Assembly (NCBI RefSeq): GCF_000003815.2
Contig: NC_049980.1
Location: forward strand, 5,568,376-5,602,529
Source of the DNA: Branchiostoma floridae
Taxonomy: Eukaryota; Chordata; Leptocardii; Amphioxiformes; Branchiostomatidae
Length of the DNA stretch: 34,154 nucleotides
Direction: 5' to 3'
The position numbers and the translations under genes were made by a program. Shown here one piece after another: positions 18,327 to 29,000 of this stretch. The stretch's first letter is position 1. Each line of letters opens with the position of its first letter. Under the pieces are notes generated by a model. That model did not search any database. It worked only from the letters and a program-made list of their open reading frames with translations, and was not told the DNA's origin.

Positions 18327-19655
18327 TCAGTTGTCGGTCTGAGACTCTTGTATGGAGGAACCCACTTCGAATTCTGAATCATTACAACAGACCTGATGAT
18401 CAACCCGGGCAATGTTACTAGAAATACCGGTCTGTGCATTCTGATTGACAATGTTGCTTACAGCTAAACCAAACGCCATGTTGTCTAGTACGTATACGTG
18501 ACCGTGTGAGTTATTTGTGTCATCAGAATGCTTCCTAAACATTTCTGAATACACAGCTAACATCAAAACGCATACAATACTGGTCACTCCAACAACCAGA
18601 GTCGGCCGACCGAACGATGCCGTGGCAACTGAATGTGGAGTTGACTTGTCATAGGTCTCTGGCGTTTCTGATACAGTTGCCATCTTACTAGTATTCCCTA
18701 TTGCTACCATGTCATCTTTGGAGAGTCTAGAAGCATTTTCCATCTTTTGGGATATCTGGTGTATCTTAGTCTGTAGAGGTGTGGTTTTCTCAGAGGGGCT
18801 AAGGTCATGATGTTCTTTAGGACATGATCTGTTAGGATCACAGGGCTTAGGTGCGTACATTCTACTATTTTCTCCTATCGGATCCCAGACTGCATAACAT
18901 CCTGAGATATACCCATCTAACCTGTGCAGCTCTATGTTCTCAACTATAGGAGGTGTTTTACAGCGGAACAAAGACTGATCTTGGTAAATGGTAAGCGCAA
19001 ATCCATTTCGCTTGAGGAAAGCTACGCATGTATGTGATAGTTTATTTTGACAGGATTTCGCATAGGTTGCGGCTTGAATAAGCCAAGTGACGCTGCAGTC
19101 GCAGTGGAAAGGGTTACCCGCTATCATAGGTACGTATGCTAAAGAGCGTTGAGTCTGTTCTTTTCTGTATAGGTCCCATCCAAGATCACACATAGACAAT
19201 GTCTTTATGTTATTGTATGAAACGTCCACATATTTCAAGTGTAATAGGGAGGACTTCACCGGATAAAGGTTAACACAGACCAGTAGATTAAAGGACAAAT
19301 CTAAATTAATCAACCTGGGTAAGTTCTTGAGACAGTACCAAGGGAAGTAACTAATGCTGTTGTTTCTTAAGATCATACTGTTCAAATAAGGCAGGTACAT
19401 GCACGAAAATGTGGTTATGGCGTTGTTGGGAAGATGAAGCTCACCTAGGTTTAAGGGCAGTTCTTTAGGAACAGACGTTAAGCCTTTGTTCTCACAATGT
19501 ATTCGGAGTAGATGAGACAGATGTGTCAAAAATGTATTGTTCTTATACTGAACGTTACACCCTTGGGAGAGTAGCTGTGAAAGTTCTGATGCTTCACTGT
19601 TGTGTGGTAGGTTTTTAAGGGTAAGGATCACAACCAAAATGATTTTGGATAACAT
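18327..19655 (-). CDS. LRR transmembrane receptor with short tail (copy D)
   Basis: The 442-aa protein is encoded in one exon, with the ATG at 19653-19655 (MLSKIILVVILTL). A signal peptide covers about 1-22, and an LRRNT-like region has C33 and C54. LRRs lie at about 70-158 (LHLPNNAITTF, MILRNNSISYFPWYCL, LINLDLSFNLLV, KYVDVSYNNIKTL). The LRRCT has NPFHCDC at 181-187 and C202, C210 and C232. The stalk has WDPIGENSR, CDPNRSCPKEHHDLSPSEK and Thr/Ser-rich sequence. One membrane helix lies at about 350-371. The tail has about 70 residues and ends ESQTDN. A TGA falls just where the EPYAES unit begins in the paralogues, so no tyrosine repeat is translated. It may act as a decoy or signal through partners; this is inference. 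Confidence 0.83.
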   Translation of the reverse strand: MLSKIILVVILTLKNLPHNSEASELSQLLSQGCNVQYKNNTFLTHLSHLLRIHCENKGLTSVPKELPLNLGELHLPNNAITTFSCMYLPYLNSMILRNNSISYFPWYCLKNLPRLINLDLSFNLLVCVNLYPVKSSLLHLKYVDVSYNNIKTLSMCDLGWDLYRKEQTQRSLAYVPMIAGNPFHCDCSVTWLIQAATYAKSCQNKLSHTCVAFLKRNGFALTIYQDQSLFRCKTPPIVENIELHRLDGYISGCYAVWDPIGENSRMYAPKPCDPNRSCPKEHHDLSPSEKTTPLQTKIHQISQKMENASRLSKDDMVAIGNTSKMATVSETPETYDKSTPHSVATASFGRPTLVVGVTSIVCVLMLAVYSEMFRKHSDDTNNSHGHVYVLDNMAFGLAVSNIVNQNAQTGISSNIARVDHQVCCNDSEFEVGSSIQESQTDN

Positions 19656-20599
19656 TCCGTCTGTGGTGTCTTTTCTCAGTAATTTTCAGGGACAAAATAA
19701 TTATTGGGGGCGAAGAAATAATGGCTTACTATTGATACAAACAGTTCTGTATTGAGGTCACAGTATGAAATCTTCTATATTATTTCTGTTTACTATAACG
19801 TTAACCCCAATTAACTTTCACCGATAGAGTACACCAATTAACTGTATTTTTTTTCTTCAGACAATAGGAATACCAGTTACACCAGTTCCGACGATTGATA
19901 GAAACAGGACTCGCCGGATACACGGTTGTTTCTGCTCTGAGACCTTAGAGATCTTGGGCCCTGATATCGGTTACCCCTGCCACAATCTTGACGTAGAGAC
20001 CGATGTTTCTCAAGTTTTTGTCTTCAGTAGAAACTTCCCTTTAATCTGCTGTAAATTGAATAACACGGTTTAGATTCTGGAAGTGCATCAGAAATTTGGA
20101 TTTTGCACTGACAGGGCACGGATGAAAGAAATAGTCGACTAACCTTTGCCAATATGGTAACGTAACGTTTCATTTGGCACAGTTTATCTTGCTTACTTAG
20201 TCCATTTATTAAGTACAGAATATTTTTCTACGTTAAGAGAGTGTTATCGCAAAAGAAGGTGTTAATTGTACTTCTGATGTATTAATTCAATTTTTACCAC
20301 ACGGAATTATCAAACGAACCTCCTATTGCATTTAGCACATTTGTAAACAAAATGGGATAGCGGGGGTGTTATCCTTTTTTTATCACTAAGAGGTTCGATG
20401 AACGTTTGGTTAAAAAAGGGATTTAAGTTTTGTACTCTATATAAGTTCATATCTTTGCAATTAGCACGTGTATCTAATATATTTCTCATGGCTAAAGATG
20501 TGGGATAGATAAAAATTCTCAGTCAGTCTAATACTGAAGATTGATCTCTGACACAAAACACCGTGAAGCACTCGTTGTCATAACTTGAACAGTACATAC
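19656..20599 (-). other. 5' flank / presumed 5' intron-UTR of LRR gene D
   Basis: No coding sequence is seen. The region shares the 'cacggttgtttctgctctgag' block (about 19921-19941) with the other copies. It has a minus-strand acceptor-like TTCAATTTACAG ending at about 20049. The part 20130-20560 is not visibly shared with A-C. Confidence 0.4.
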
Positions 20600-20835
20600 C
20601 TTTAAAAACATGAGCAGCACCCAAACCTCCGAGAAACGAGCACCCACTGCTGCTGTGCTGTGTACCACACACCTCCTGTGATGGCACAGTCAACAAAACA
20701 GGATGTTTCGTGCTTAATTGTCTGCCTTCTCTGATGAAGATTACACGGTAGGCGTCATCACTGCTATGATAAACTCTTCTCTCGTGGTTTTTCCTGCTGC
20801 AAGATATGTTTCATGTTTTAATCTCCAGGAGACTA
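20600..20835 (-). promoter_or_regulatory. Promoter/first-exon cassette D1
   Basis: Nearest cassette to gene D. The minus-strand donor is TTTTAAAG|GTATGTAC (GT at 20598-20599). The body holds 'caacaaaacaggatgtttcgtgcttaattgtctgcc' type sequence on the plus strand. The CACGTG box is changed to CTCGTG. Together with D2 it forms a roughly 510-bp tandem duplication (20580-21090 against 21091-21600). Confidence 0.42.
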
Positions 20836-21110
20836 GGCCACACTATTTTGATTTTATGGATGACATCGATGGGAACCCCTAACAGGATAACGGCGAGTTT
20901 GAGAAAAAGTGGATAACCAGAAAGAGAAAGTCGACAAACTATCTAAGGCCAACATACTAGTACATTTGGCACAGTCTGTCTCAAAACCCTTTGTCTCAGT
21001 CGTAGTCATAGTCATACGGTGTATTATTGGTCTCTGACACAAGCTTACCTGCTAGTATGTTTCAGAGCTCCATTAACACTCACGGTCATAATAACTTGAA
21101 CCATACATAC

Positions 21111-21365
21111 CTTTAGAAACATGAGCAGCACCCAAACCTCACAAGCGCCTCGCTTGTACCGCTGTGTTGAGTACCACACAACTCCTGTCACCACGCAACT
21201 CCAGGAGTGTAATGGCACAGTCAAGAAAAACAGGATGTTTCTAGCTTAATAATTGTCTGCCGCCTCCCCTAGAGATCGTATGGTAAGCGTGTCATCACCA
21301 TGACAAACTTTTCTCACGTGGCTTTTTCTGCTGCCAGACATGGTTCATGTTTTAATCTTCTGGAG
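21111..21365 (-). promoter_or_regulatory. Promoter/first-exon cassette D2
   Basis: Tandem duplicate of D1. The minus-strand donor is TTCTAAAG|GTATGTAT (GT at 21109-21110). A CACGTG box is retained at 21315-21320. The 3' part continues into 'gattttatggatgacatcgatggg', which is repeated in both D1 and D2. Confidence 0.43.
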
Positions 21366-21741
21366 ACAATGCCACACTGGTTTGATTTTATGGATGACAT
21401 CGATGGGAACCCCTAACAGGATGATGCGAGTTTGAGAAAAAAGTTTAAAACCAGAAAATGAAAGTCAACGAACTATCTTCGGCCAACATACTAGTAGTAC
21501 CGTACATTTGGCACAGTCTGTCTCAAAACCCTTGGTCTGCATAGTCATAGTCATACGGTGTATTATTGGTCTCTGACGCCAAATTTCTAGCTTAACCATA
21601 TTAAAAAAAAACTGTGAACGTTGTCATAACTTGAAACACGGAAGAGTTCAAAGATCTATATTTTATATTAAAAGAATATGAGATTTTATAGACGGACTGG
21701 ATTGACCATTTACATCATCAAGAGCTAGAACTAGTACATAC

Positions 21742-22010
21742 CTTTGCAGCGGCTGCACCAAAGCTTGGAAGAAATAAGCTAGTATCACTCTGTTTAGCAC
21801 TTAAATAGCAAATGCTCCCTTTGCTAAGCACTACACACGTACCTCCTGCAATGGCATAGTAAAGAAGAACATGATGTTACAAGCTTAATTGTCTGCCTCC
21901 TCTCCCGGAGATCTCACGGTAAGCCTGTCATCACTATGACAAACTCTTCTCACGTTGCTTTGTCTGTTGTCAAATATGAATAAGCATGGTTCATGTTTTG
22001 ATATTCAGGT
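21742..22010 (-). promoter_or_regulatory. Promoter/first-exon cassette D3
   Basis: Outermost cassette. The minus-strand donor is GCTGCAAAG|GTATGTAC (GT at 21740-21741). The CACGTG box is changed to CACGTT at 21951-21956. It lies about 820 bp from the start codon of the divergently transcribed arrestin-domain gene. Confidence 0.42.
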
Positions 22011-22828
22011 GACTAGGCCAAAATGGTTTGATTTTCGATGTGAAGCCCTAACTGGATGATGCGAGCGTACTAAAAAAACGTTTGACTAGAAAAGGAAAAG
22101 TAAAATTTTGAAGTTGCCTTCTAAGAGGTCAGGAAGGTTGAAAAATGACTCTTATGTTACAACACAAAGTAAGGTATGCTGACTATTCTTCCACATATTT
22201 ATGTATATTCGACTTAAAGTGGCTTTGGCATTCTTGTATTCTGAATTGATATCCATTTCCCGATTATTTTTACACATTTTGCTGCTTTGTACGATTTTCG
22301 TTTAATGTGGCCGAAAATAAAATTATTTTTGAAAATTTAAAGTAAACGGACAAAAAATGACGTCAATATAATCCAAATTCGAATCAATATGCATTCCATA
22401 AATTGCAGTTTTGAGACTACTTCAAACGCACTTACTTTCGCGGCCACCGCGAAAACCGCGAACACAAAAAACAAAACCTCCTCGAAAGTTTTAGCTGTAC
22501 TTACTGTATTCTACGACATCATATCATACTAGTATTCAATCTAAAAGGAGATTGAAAGAACCCTCTCGTTTATTCGTACCCTGGCCAGCGGCGGTTCGTC
22601 ATATCGGATATGTGACCTCACGGCGAACTTCGGTGAGTAATCAGGCGCCGATTTTCCATGACGTCACTTCCGGTCGCATCGCGGATTGCGGAAGCGAGTT
22701 TGTACAAAACAAGCTAGCGATGACAACGTAGAAAATCTCAAACGGTTTACCGTACAAATCTACAGCCCAGGGTTTCGGGGGCCTTCTCTGCCGTCTTCTG
22801 ATGGTAGTGATGTTGGAAGGCAGCTGCA
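22011..22828. promoter_or_regulatory. Divergent intergenic region and promoter of the arrestin-domain gene
   Basis: The last 400 bp or so are CpG-rich compared with the surrounding AT-rich DNA ('tttcgcggccaccgcgaaaaccgcgaa' near 22436-22462, 'ccagcggcggttcg', 'gtcgcatcgcggattgcgg'). A consensus ETS-CRE composite, TGACGTCACTTCCGG, lies at 22659-22673. No TATA box is evident, which fits a CpG-type promoter. The 5' UTR of the arrestin-domain gene must end at 22828. The exact transcription start is not visible. Confidence 0.55.
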
Positions 22829-23093
22829 ATGGGGCGGCTGAAACTCTTCGAGATCGCCCTGGACGGGGATAAGGCCGTGTACGAACCGACCGAAGTTGTG
22901 AGCGGCCATGTTGTTTTGGAACTGCGGGGAGAGATGCGACTACGCTCGCTGAAGGTGGACATACGAGGGCTCGCCAAGGTGCACTGGACGGAGTCTCGCG
23001 GTATGGGGACTGAGACGGGCTCATACACCCAACACTTTACCGACGAACTGGAGTACTTCCACATGGAAGAAACGCTACTGGGAAATGGAACAG
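22829..23093 (+). CDS. Arrestin-domain gene, exon 1 (coding part)
   Basis: Starts ATGGGGCGGCTG and encodes 88 residues plus one base, beginning MGRLKLFEIALDGDKAVYEP. The donor is AACAG|GTGACT. The ATG has no competing upstream in-frame start and matches the usual N-terminus of the family. Confidence 0.92.
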
Positions 23094-26000
23094 GTGACTA
23101 CAGTTCAGCAAATTTTTTTTGTTCCCCAGAACAATAGCGTTATAACGTCAACACCAAAACTTCAAGCGTCGAAAAAGGCAACTTTTTTTCTCGTCAATGA
23201 AAAGGACTTCCAGTTTTTTTGCTGGCCATTTCGACTGGAAGAGTGGTTATGGTTTTCAGAATTTGATTTGTAATCGTTCAGTCGCCTTGGCTTGGATTTT
23301 TCCATATGTTTGTAAATTATGATCACAAAAATCTATCCTATCTTGCAAACTATAATTTAAAACGGTCGTGTTGACTTTCAGTTTGCGTCATTTTGCTGAA
23401 AAAAGAAAAAAAAAACATTGCATCATGCAGCTTACTCTACTCTGCTAATATAATAACATTGGAATTTCATCCTGGACATTTGCCAGTGTTTAGCACAGAT
23501 CGCGATAACATATCACATTTCAATCGTACCTGACATATCGGCTTCAGTGTGATAGAAACCAGATAATTTACAACGTACAATGTGTTCTCTGTGTCCCAAC
23601 ATAACCTGAATTTAGTATCCTTTAGATGTTCTATAATCCAGTTTAGTTAGAGATGTGTAAAGATAATGTACTAATCCACTTATAGATCTTAATATTATTG
23701 GGAAATATGTCAAGATATTTCAGTTCATAATTACTTTGATGTCCCTTTCATGCCATGGCATGAAGTGGTAGAGAAAATTACACAAAGTCTTGTACATTGT
23801 AAATTTGCATAACAATAGTATTACGATAGAAATGCTGTTCAGTTACTGATGAAAGGTAGTGGACACTTCAGTCTTGTACGTTGTAAATGTGCATAACTAT
23901 AGTATTACAATGGTACTGTACATTGTATTTTATAAATTTGCATAGTATTACAATAGAAATGCTGTTCAGTTACTGATAAAAAGTAGTGGACACTTCAGTC
24001 TTGTACGTTGTAAATTTTCATAACTACAGCATTACAATGGTATTGTATTGTATTTTGTAAATTTTCATAACTGTAGTATTACAATAGAAAGGTGAGGTGA
24101 GTATTACAACAGAAGTGCTTTTCAGTTACTGATAAAAGGATCATGATCTTGTAACTGACACAATGTGCCATGGTTGGTGTCCATGTTCAATGAACGGCGT
24201 CCCCAAGCGTCTAGCTTCAATACAAAACACAAAACTGCGGTTTACATTTATCGACTTTGTACAGATTTCTCGGCAAAATGTGGGTCGCATTTTTTTTATG
24301 AGGACGGCCTCTGTTTGCGTTCAAGCCGTCCAAAACGAAATGAGACCGTCAATGGACGGGTGGACGCCCCTCTGGCGGAAACACTGATGTTCATGACATT
24401 CAAAGTCAGTCAAAAAAGACTGACTGACAGAGAGAGGTGTCCCTTATCACAGACAAAGTGTATCTAAATCATGTATAATAATCATCAACATATTGCCAAA
24501 TTGTTCATTCAGTTTGTATAATTTGTTTGTACCGCTTGAAGTTGAATATATTAATTAGTGTAGTTTATGGTGTGGATTCTGAAAAATGAGGTTAACAATT
24601 ATAATTTTATTCTGCTTCAGACTCCGAGTCAGAGGCAGAGGATGACCAGCCACTGCTGACTGCAGGAAGACATCAGTTCTCCTTCAGCTTCCAGCTCCCA
24701 GATGAGTGAGTGCTGCATTTGTTCATGAATGTATCATTGTATGTTAACACTATGATAACAGGTAACCTGGCCCAGTCCTATGAACAGTACTTACTACGTA
24801 CTGTACTTAACTACATGTAGTACAGCAGGTTACCCTGAAAATTATTTATTATGTACAGAATGTTACTTTATGATTGGACACTCTTTCATGTTATATTTCT
24901 ATGAAATTACATTTCTGTAAAGTTATATTTCTACATTTGTGAAACTATCATTTGCCTCCAAGACGTTTCCTCCCAGGATCTTTCCCCCCCTCCACCATTG
25001 AAGACTAATAGTATTAGTAATATCATCCCAAGTTGATTCCCCCATTTAGTTGTTCCCCCCTCCCCCTATCTGTAATCTAATTTGGAACAGGCTACCAAAT
25101 GTTATGGATAAAAGAATACCTAGTTATTAGATATCGATGCTAAGCAGTCTGGGCCGGGTGAAACACGCCTAAGCCACCAGAGGAGAATTGTGACCAGGCT
25201 ATATATAGATAGCTACAGGGTGTTGGCCATTTCCACCAACATTCAAAGTTATCAAACATGTACTCAAAAAATTGAATTTGCTTTAACAATGCATATGGAT
25301 GTATTACGGCTGGGTATCAGTACAGCGTACCGGTACAAAACCGATATTATTGGATCGGTCCAGAAAAACCGGACCTGAAAAAAATAGGTGGACCGGATGT
25401 TGGACCGATTAGAAAATTAACAGATTATTTTATCAGCCATTAACACGTTTTGGTGCTTGCAGGTGGTGGAAAATAACGAGTGAAGTTAAGAGTAGAGTTT
25501 ATAGTAATTTCTACCAAGTTTTACAGCCAATCGCACATGTGCAGTTAGCGTTGTATGATATTAAAATGCCAGTGTAAGTCTAATACTCCACCAAACAGAT
25601 TTCTTTGTAGTGAAATGGACCATTGGTATGAGTCATGCTGAATCAGGTCCAGGTTCATGTCCGGACCTGGACCTGATCCTCTGGACCTGAACCGGACCTG
25701 GACCTGAATTTTCTGTACCGGTACCCAGCCCTAGGATGTATTAAGCATGTTCAGATGTTTGCAGGAATGACTTATCACTGATGCTAACAGTTTTTGTACA
25801 CCACAGAAGTTTCAATTCTTTATCTATCAGGATACTAATTAGAACAATATGTGAGCAATAAAAGGGTTATCACAGAATGTTGTTGTTGTTGTTTATCTCC
25901 CAGGCGACTCCCAACATCCTTCGAGGGCAAACACGGAAACGTCCGGTACTGGCTGAAGGCAGAGATTGACCGACCCTGGACGTTACCCTCCAAAGTGAAA

Positions 26001-29000
26001 CGCGACTTCACAATCATTGATCACATCGACATAAATGACACATACCACCTGGTGGGTTCAGTTGATTGTATTATTTAGTTATTGCAGTCCCCAGTCTGGT
26101 TCTTCTTCTTTTTTTTTGAGGCTGCCAACTTCAACTTGCTGAAGATTTTGTAGCATATATACTCATTTTTCTTGAGTGAAGTGAGGAAAGTCATGTAAAG
26201 TGCCTTTTCCAAGGGCACAAGATCAGTGACACTGAGGATCTTTTGTGCCTGAGCCTAACGCGCTGCCGATTGCACCACACAATCTCAAAATTGGTTGCTT
26301 ACTTTATCTTTTTTTTATTGTATATCGGTGTGACTAACTGTCACAGTTTAGTCATTGAATAGAGACGTAAGTGGAAATAGTCCTGAAAAGTCATTGAGGT
26401 GATTTTCTCAATACATGGCAGCATATCGGTGGGATAATTGTCCTTGAACCCAAAAGTCCTGGGTTTGAATCCCCTGACAGGCTCTAATGTTGTGCCCTAA
26501 GGAAAGACATTTTACACCAATTTCTTCACTTCACCCTGAGTACCTAGCTTCTGTATCTGTATGCTGGTACAAATGTATAACTTCGGATCGGACTGGTAAA
26601 CCAGTAAGCATATAATGTACTGATAGATACTATTCAAATTCTCATATTCAAGGAATGCCTGTTGTTCTCAGACTCCCACAGGGGGAAGCAGGGAGAAGAC
26701 ATTGTGTTGCTGGCTGTGTACATCCGGACCTGTCAGTCTGAGTGCAAGAACAGACAGGCGAGGGTACTGTCCAGGTAAGATTGATATCACCAGCTCTTAC
26801 AATCTTAGTCTTATGTTTACTATTGGTGCACGTGTGCAAAAGGGACTAGCACTAACAGTCATACACACCTATAGTTAGATAGGGCTCTCTGGAGTGAAAT
26901 ATATACTAGCCTGGTCCCGACCTCCAGTTGTTGATGTATGTATGTATGTATGACAGGAATGTATACTTAAATAACACCTTCCTGTCTAAGGTGAATGGAT
27001 GCTGGAGTGGAAAAACAGTTCTACATACAATGTATTTATAATAAGGAGGTGCATAAGCATCATTTTCATAGTGCACGTTTTCATAGCAGCAGTCAATCTG
27101 TGCATCTACCTACAGTTCATATATGTATGGCATAATATGCACCTTCAAAGGTAGGGATATTGTAAGAGTAATACATTCATACATAAATATTCAAACTCTT
27201 TATTTACTGTGTAATGCCTAATGGTACATGTAAAACACAGAGAATTGTAATTAAAAATGAGAATCCTACCATAAAGCAAGAGCATATAGAAACCTCCATG
27301 TTCTTCAATAGAAAGCACATAAATTTTCTGTGATGGTATAAAACTCCTGACCATCTAGTTGGGAAAGAATAACAATCAAATGTGCTGCGTATACAATGTA
27401 GTTTTCATATATCCTGGCCTGGTGTCATTTCTGAATAAGAAGGTATACCATAATCTCATTGGCTAAGATCATACTATTCTTCCCTTGCAGGTGAATCTAT
27501 TGCAATATCAGCAGAATTCGAGAACCACTCCTCGCGGCGGATGATACCCAAGGCAGCCCTGTACCAGACGCAGTGTTACAGAGCGGGCGGGAAGACACGG
27601 ACAGTACGAGAGAACGTGGCACACATGAAGGGGGAGGCCCTGTCAGCTGGGGACACAGTACAGTGGGAGAACAGACTACTGCCTGTGCCTGCCCTCACAC
27701 CTTCTATTATCAGCTGTAGTATCATCACTGTAGAATACTCTCTCATGGTGAGTTACAGCCAGGCTTTTAGCTAGAATTTTATTATAGGGAGTTAAAATTT
27801 CTAGGACTAAGTGCCAAAAGTGATGTAGGTGCAACTGTTACAGTGGGAGAACACTACTGCCTGTGTCTACTCTCACACCATCTATTATCAGCTGTAGTAT
27901 CATCTGTGACTGTAGAATACTCTCTCATGGTGAGTTTCAGCTAGAGATGAAACTCTCTCAGTCTCAGCTACAGAGTTTCATCTATACAGGGTTTCAGGGG
28001 ACACAGTACAGTGGGAGAACAGACTACTGCCTGTGCCTGCCCTCACTCCTTCTATTATCAGCTGTAGTATCATCACTGTAGAATACTCTCTTATGGTGAG
28101 TTACAGCTAGAGATGAAACTCTCTCAGTCTCAGCTAGAGAGTTTCATCTATACAGGGTTTCAGGGGACACAGTACAGTGGGAGAACAGACTACTACCTGT
28201 GCCTGCCCTCACACCTTCTATTATAATTATCAGCTGTAGTATCATCACTGTAGAATACTCTCTTATGGTGAGTTATAGCTAGAGATGAAACTCCCTCAGT
28301 CTCAGCTAGAGAGTTTCATCTATACAGGGTTTCAGGGGATACAGTACAGTGGGAGAACAGACTACTACCTGTACCTGCTCTCACTCCCTCTATTATCAGC
28401 TGTAGTATCATCACTGTAGAATACTCTCTCATGGTGAGTTATAGCTAGGATCTATACAGGGGTTCAGGGGACACAGTACAGTGGGAGAACACTAACTACT
28501 GCCCGTGCCTGCCCTCACACCATCCATTATCAGCTGTAGTATCATCACTGTAGAATACTCTCTTATGGTGAGTTGCAACTAGGATGAACAGCAATCAGTT
28601 TTTGTTTTCTGGAAAAAATTGCATTTGCACAAGAGGGCAAATTATTTTCCTACCATGTGTACTTACTGAGATATTGACGAAAACTAGATTTTCCGTAATG
28701 GCCGCCTTAATTTGCAGATTTTGTGGACTGCGCAAGGATGACAGAGTGGCATCATCCAGATTCTTCAGTGGTATAGAAACAACAACAAAACTTTGTGTGA
28801 ACTGCATTGCAAGGTTACCCAAAAATATGGGGGTTGGCAACTGGTCTAAAATGGATGTTTTGGACTTTCCTCTCTCTTCATTGTGGAAATATTTGTATTT
28901 GAAATGGGTTGTTCTAAGGCTTCTTGAGGTGGAAAATTACAGTCAGACGTGTCAAAGTTGAACACTGGGGTTACATTTCACCAAATAGCATCCTTGGGCG

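Noticed and set aside
18327-19655. Identity as a lamprey-type VLR or as a Toll-like receptor.
   Set aside because: The LRRNT/LRRCT layout is generic. No TIR domain, no GPI-type C-terminus and no flanking LRR cassettes for assembly are seen.
3288-22010. Repeated cassettes as a CRISPR array or satellite.
   Set aside because: The units are hundreds of bases long, unevenly spaced, diverged and tied to LRR genes in an animal genome.
24770-24840. Inverted repeat GGTAACCTG...CAGGTTACC as a small transposon.
   Set aside because: The arms are only about 9 bp and no target duplication is visible.
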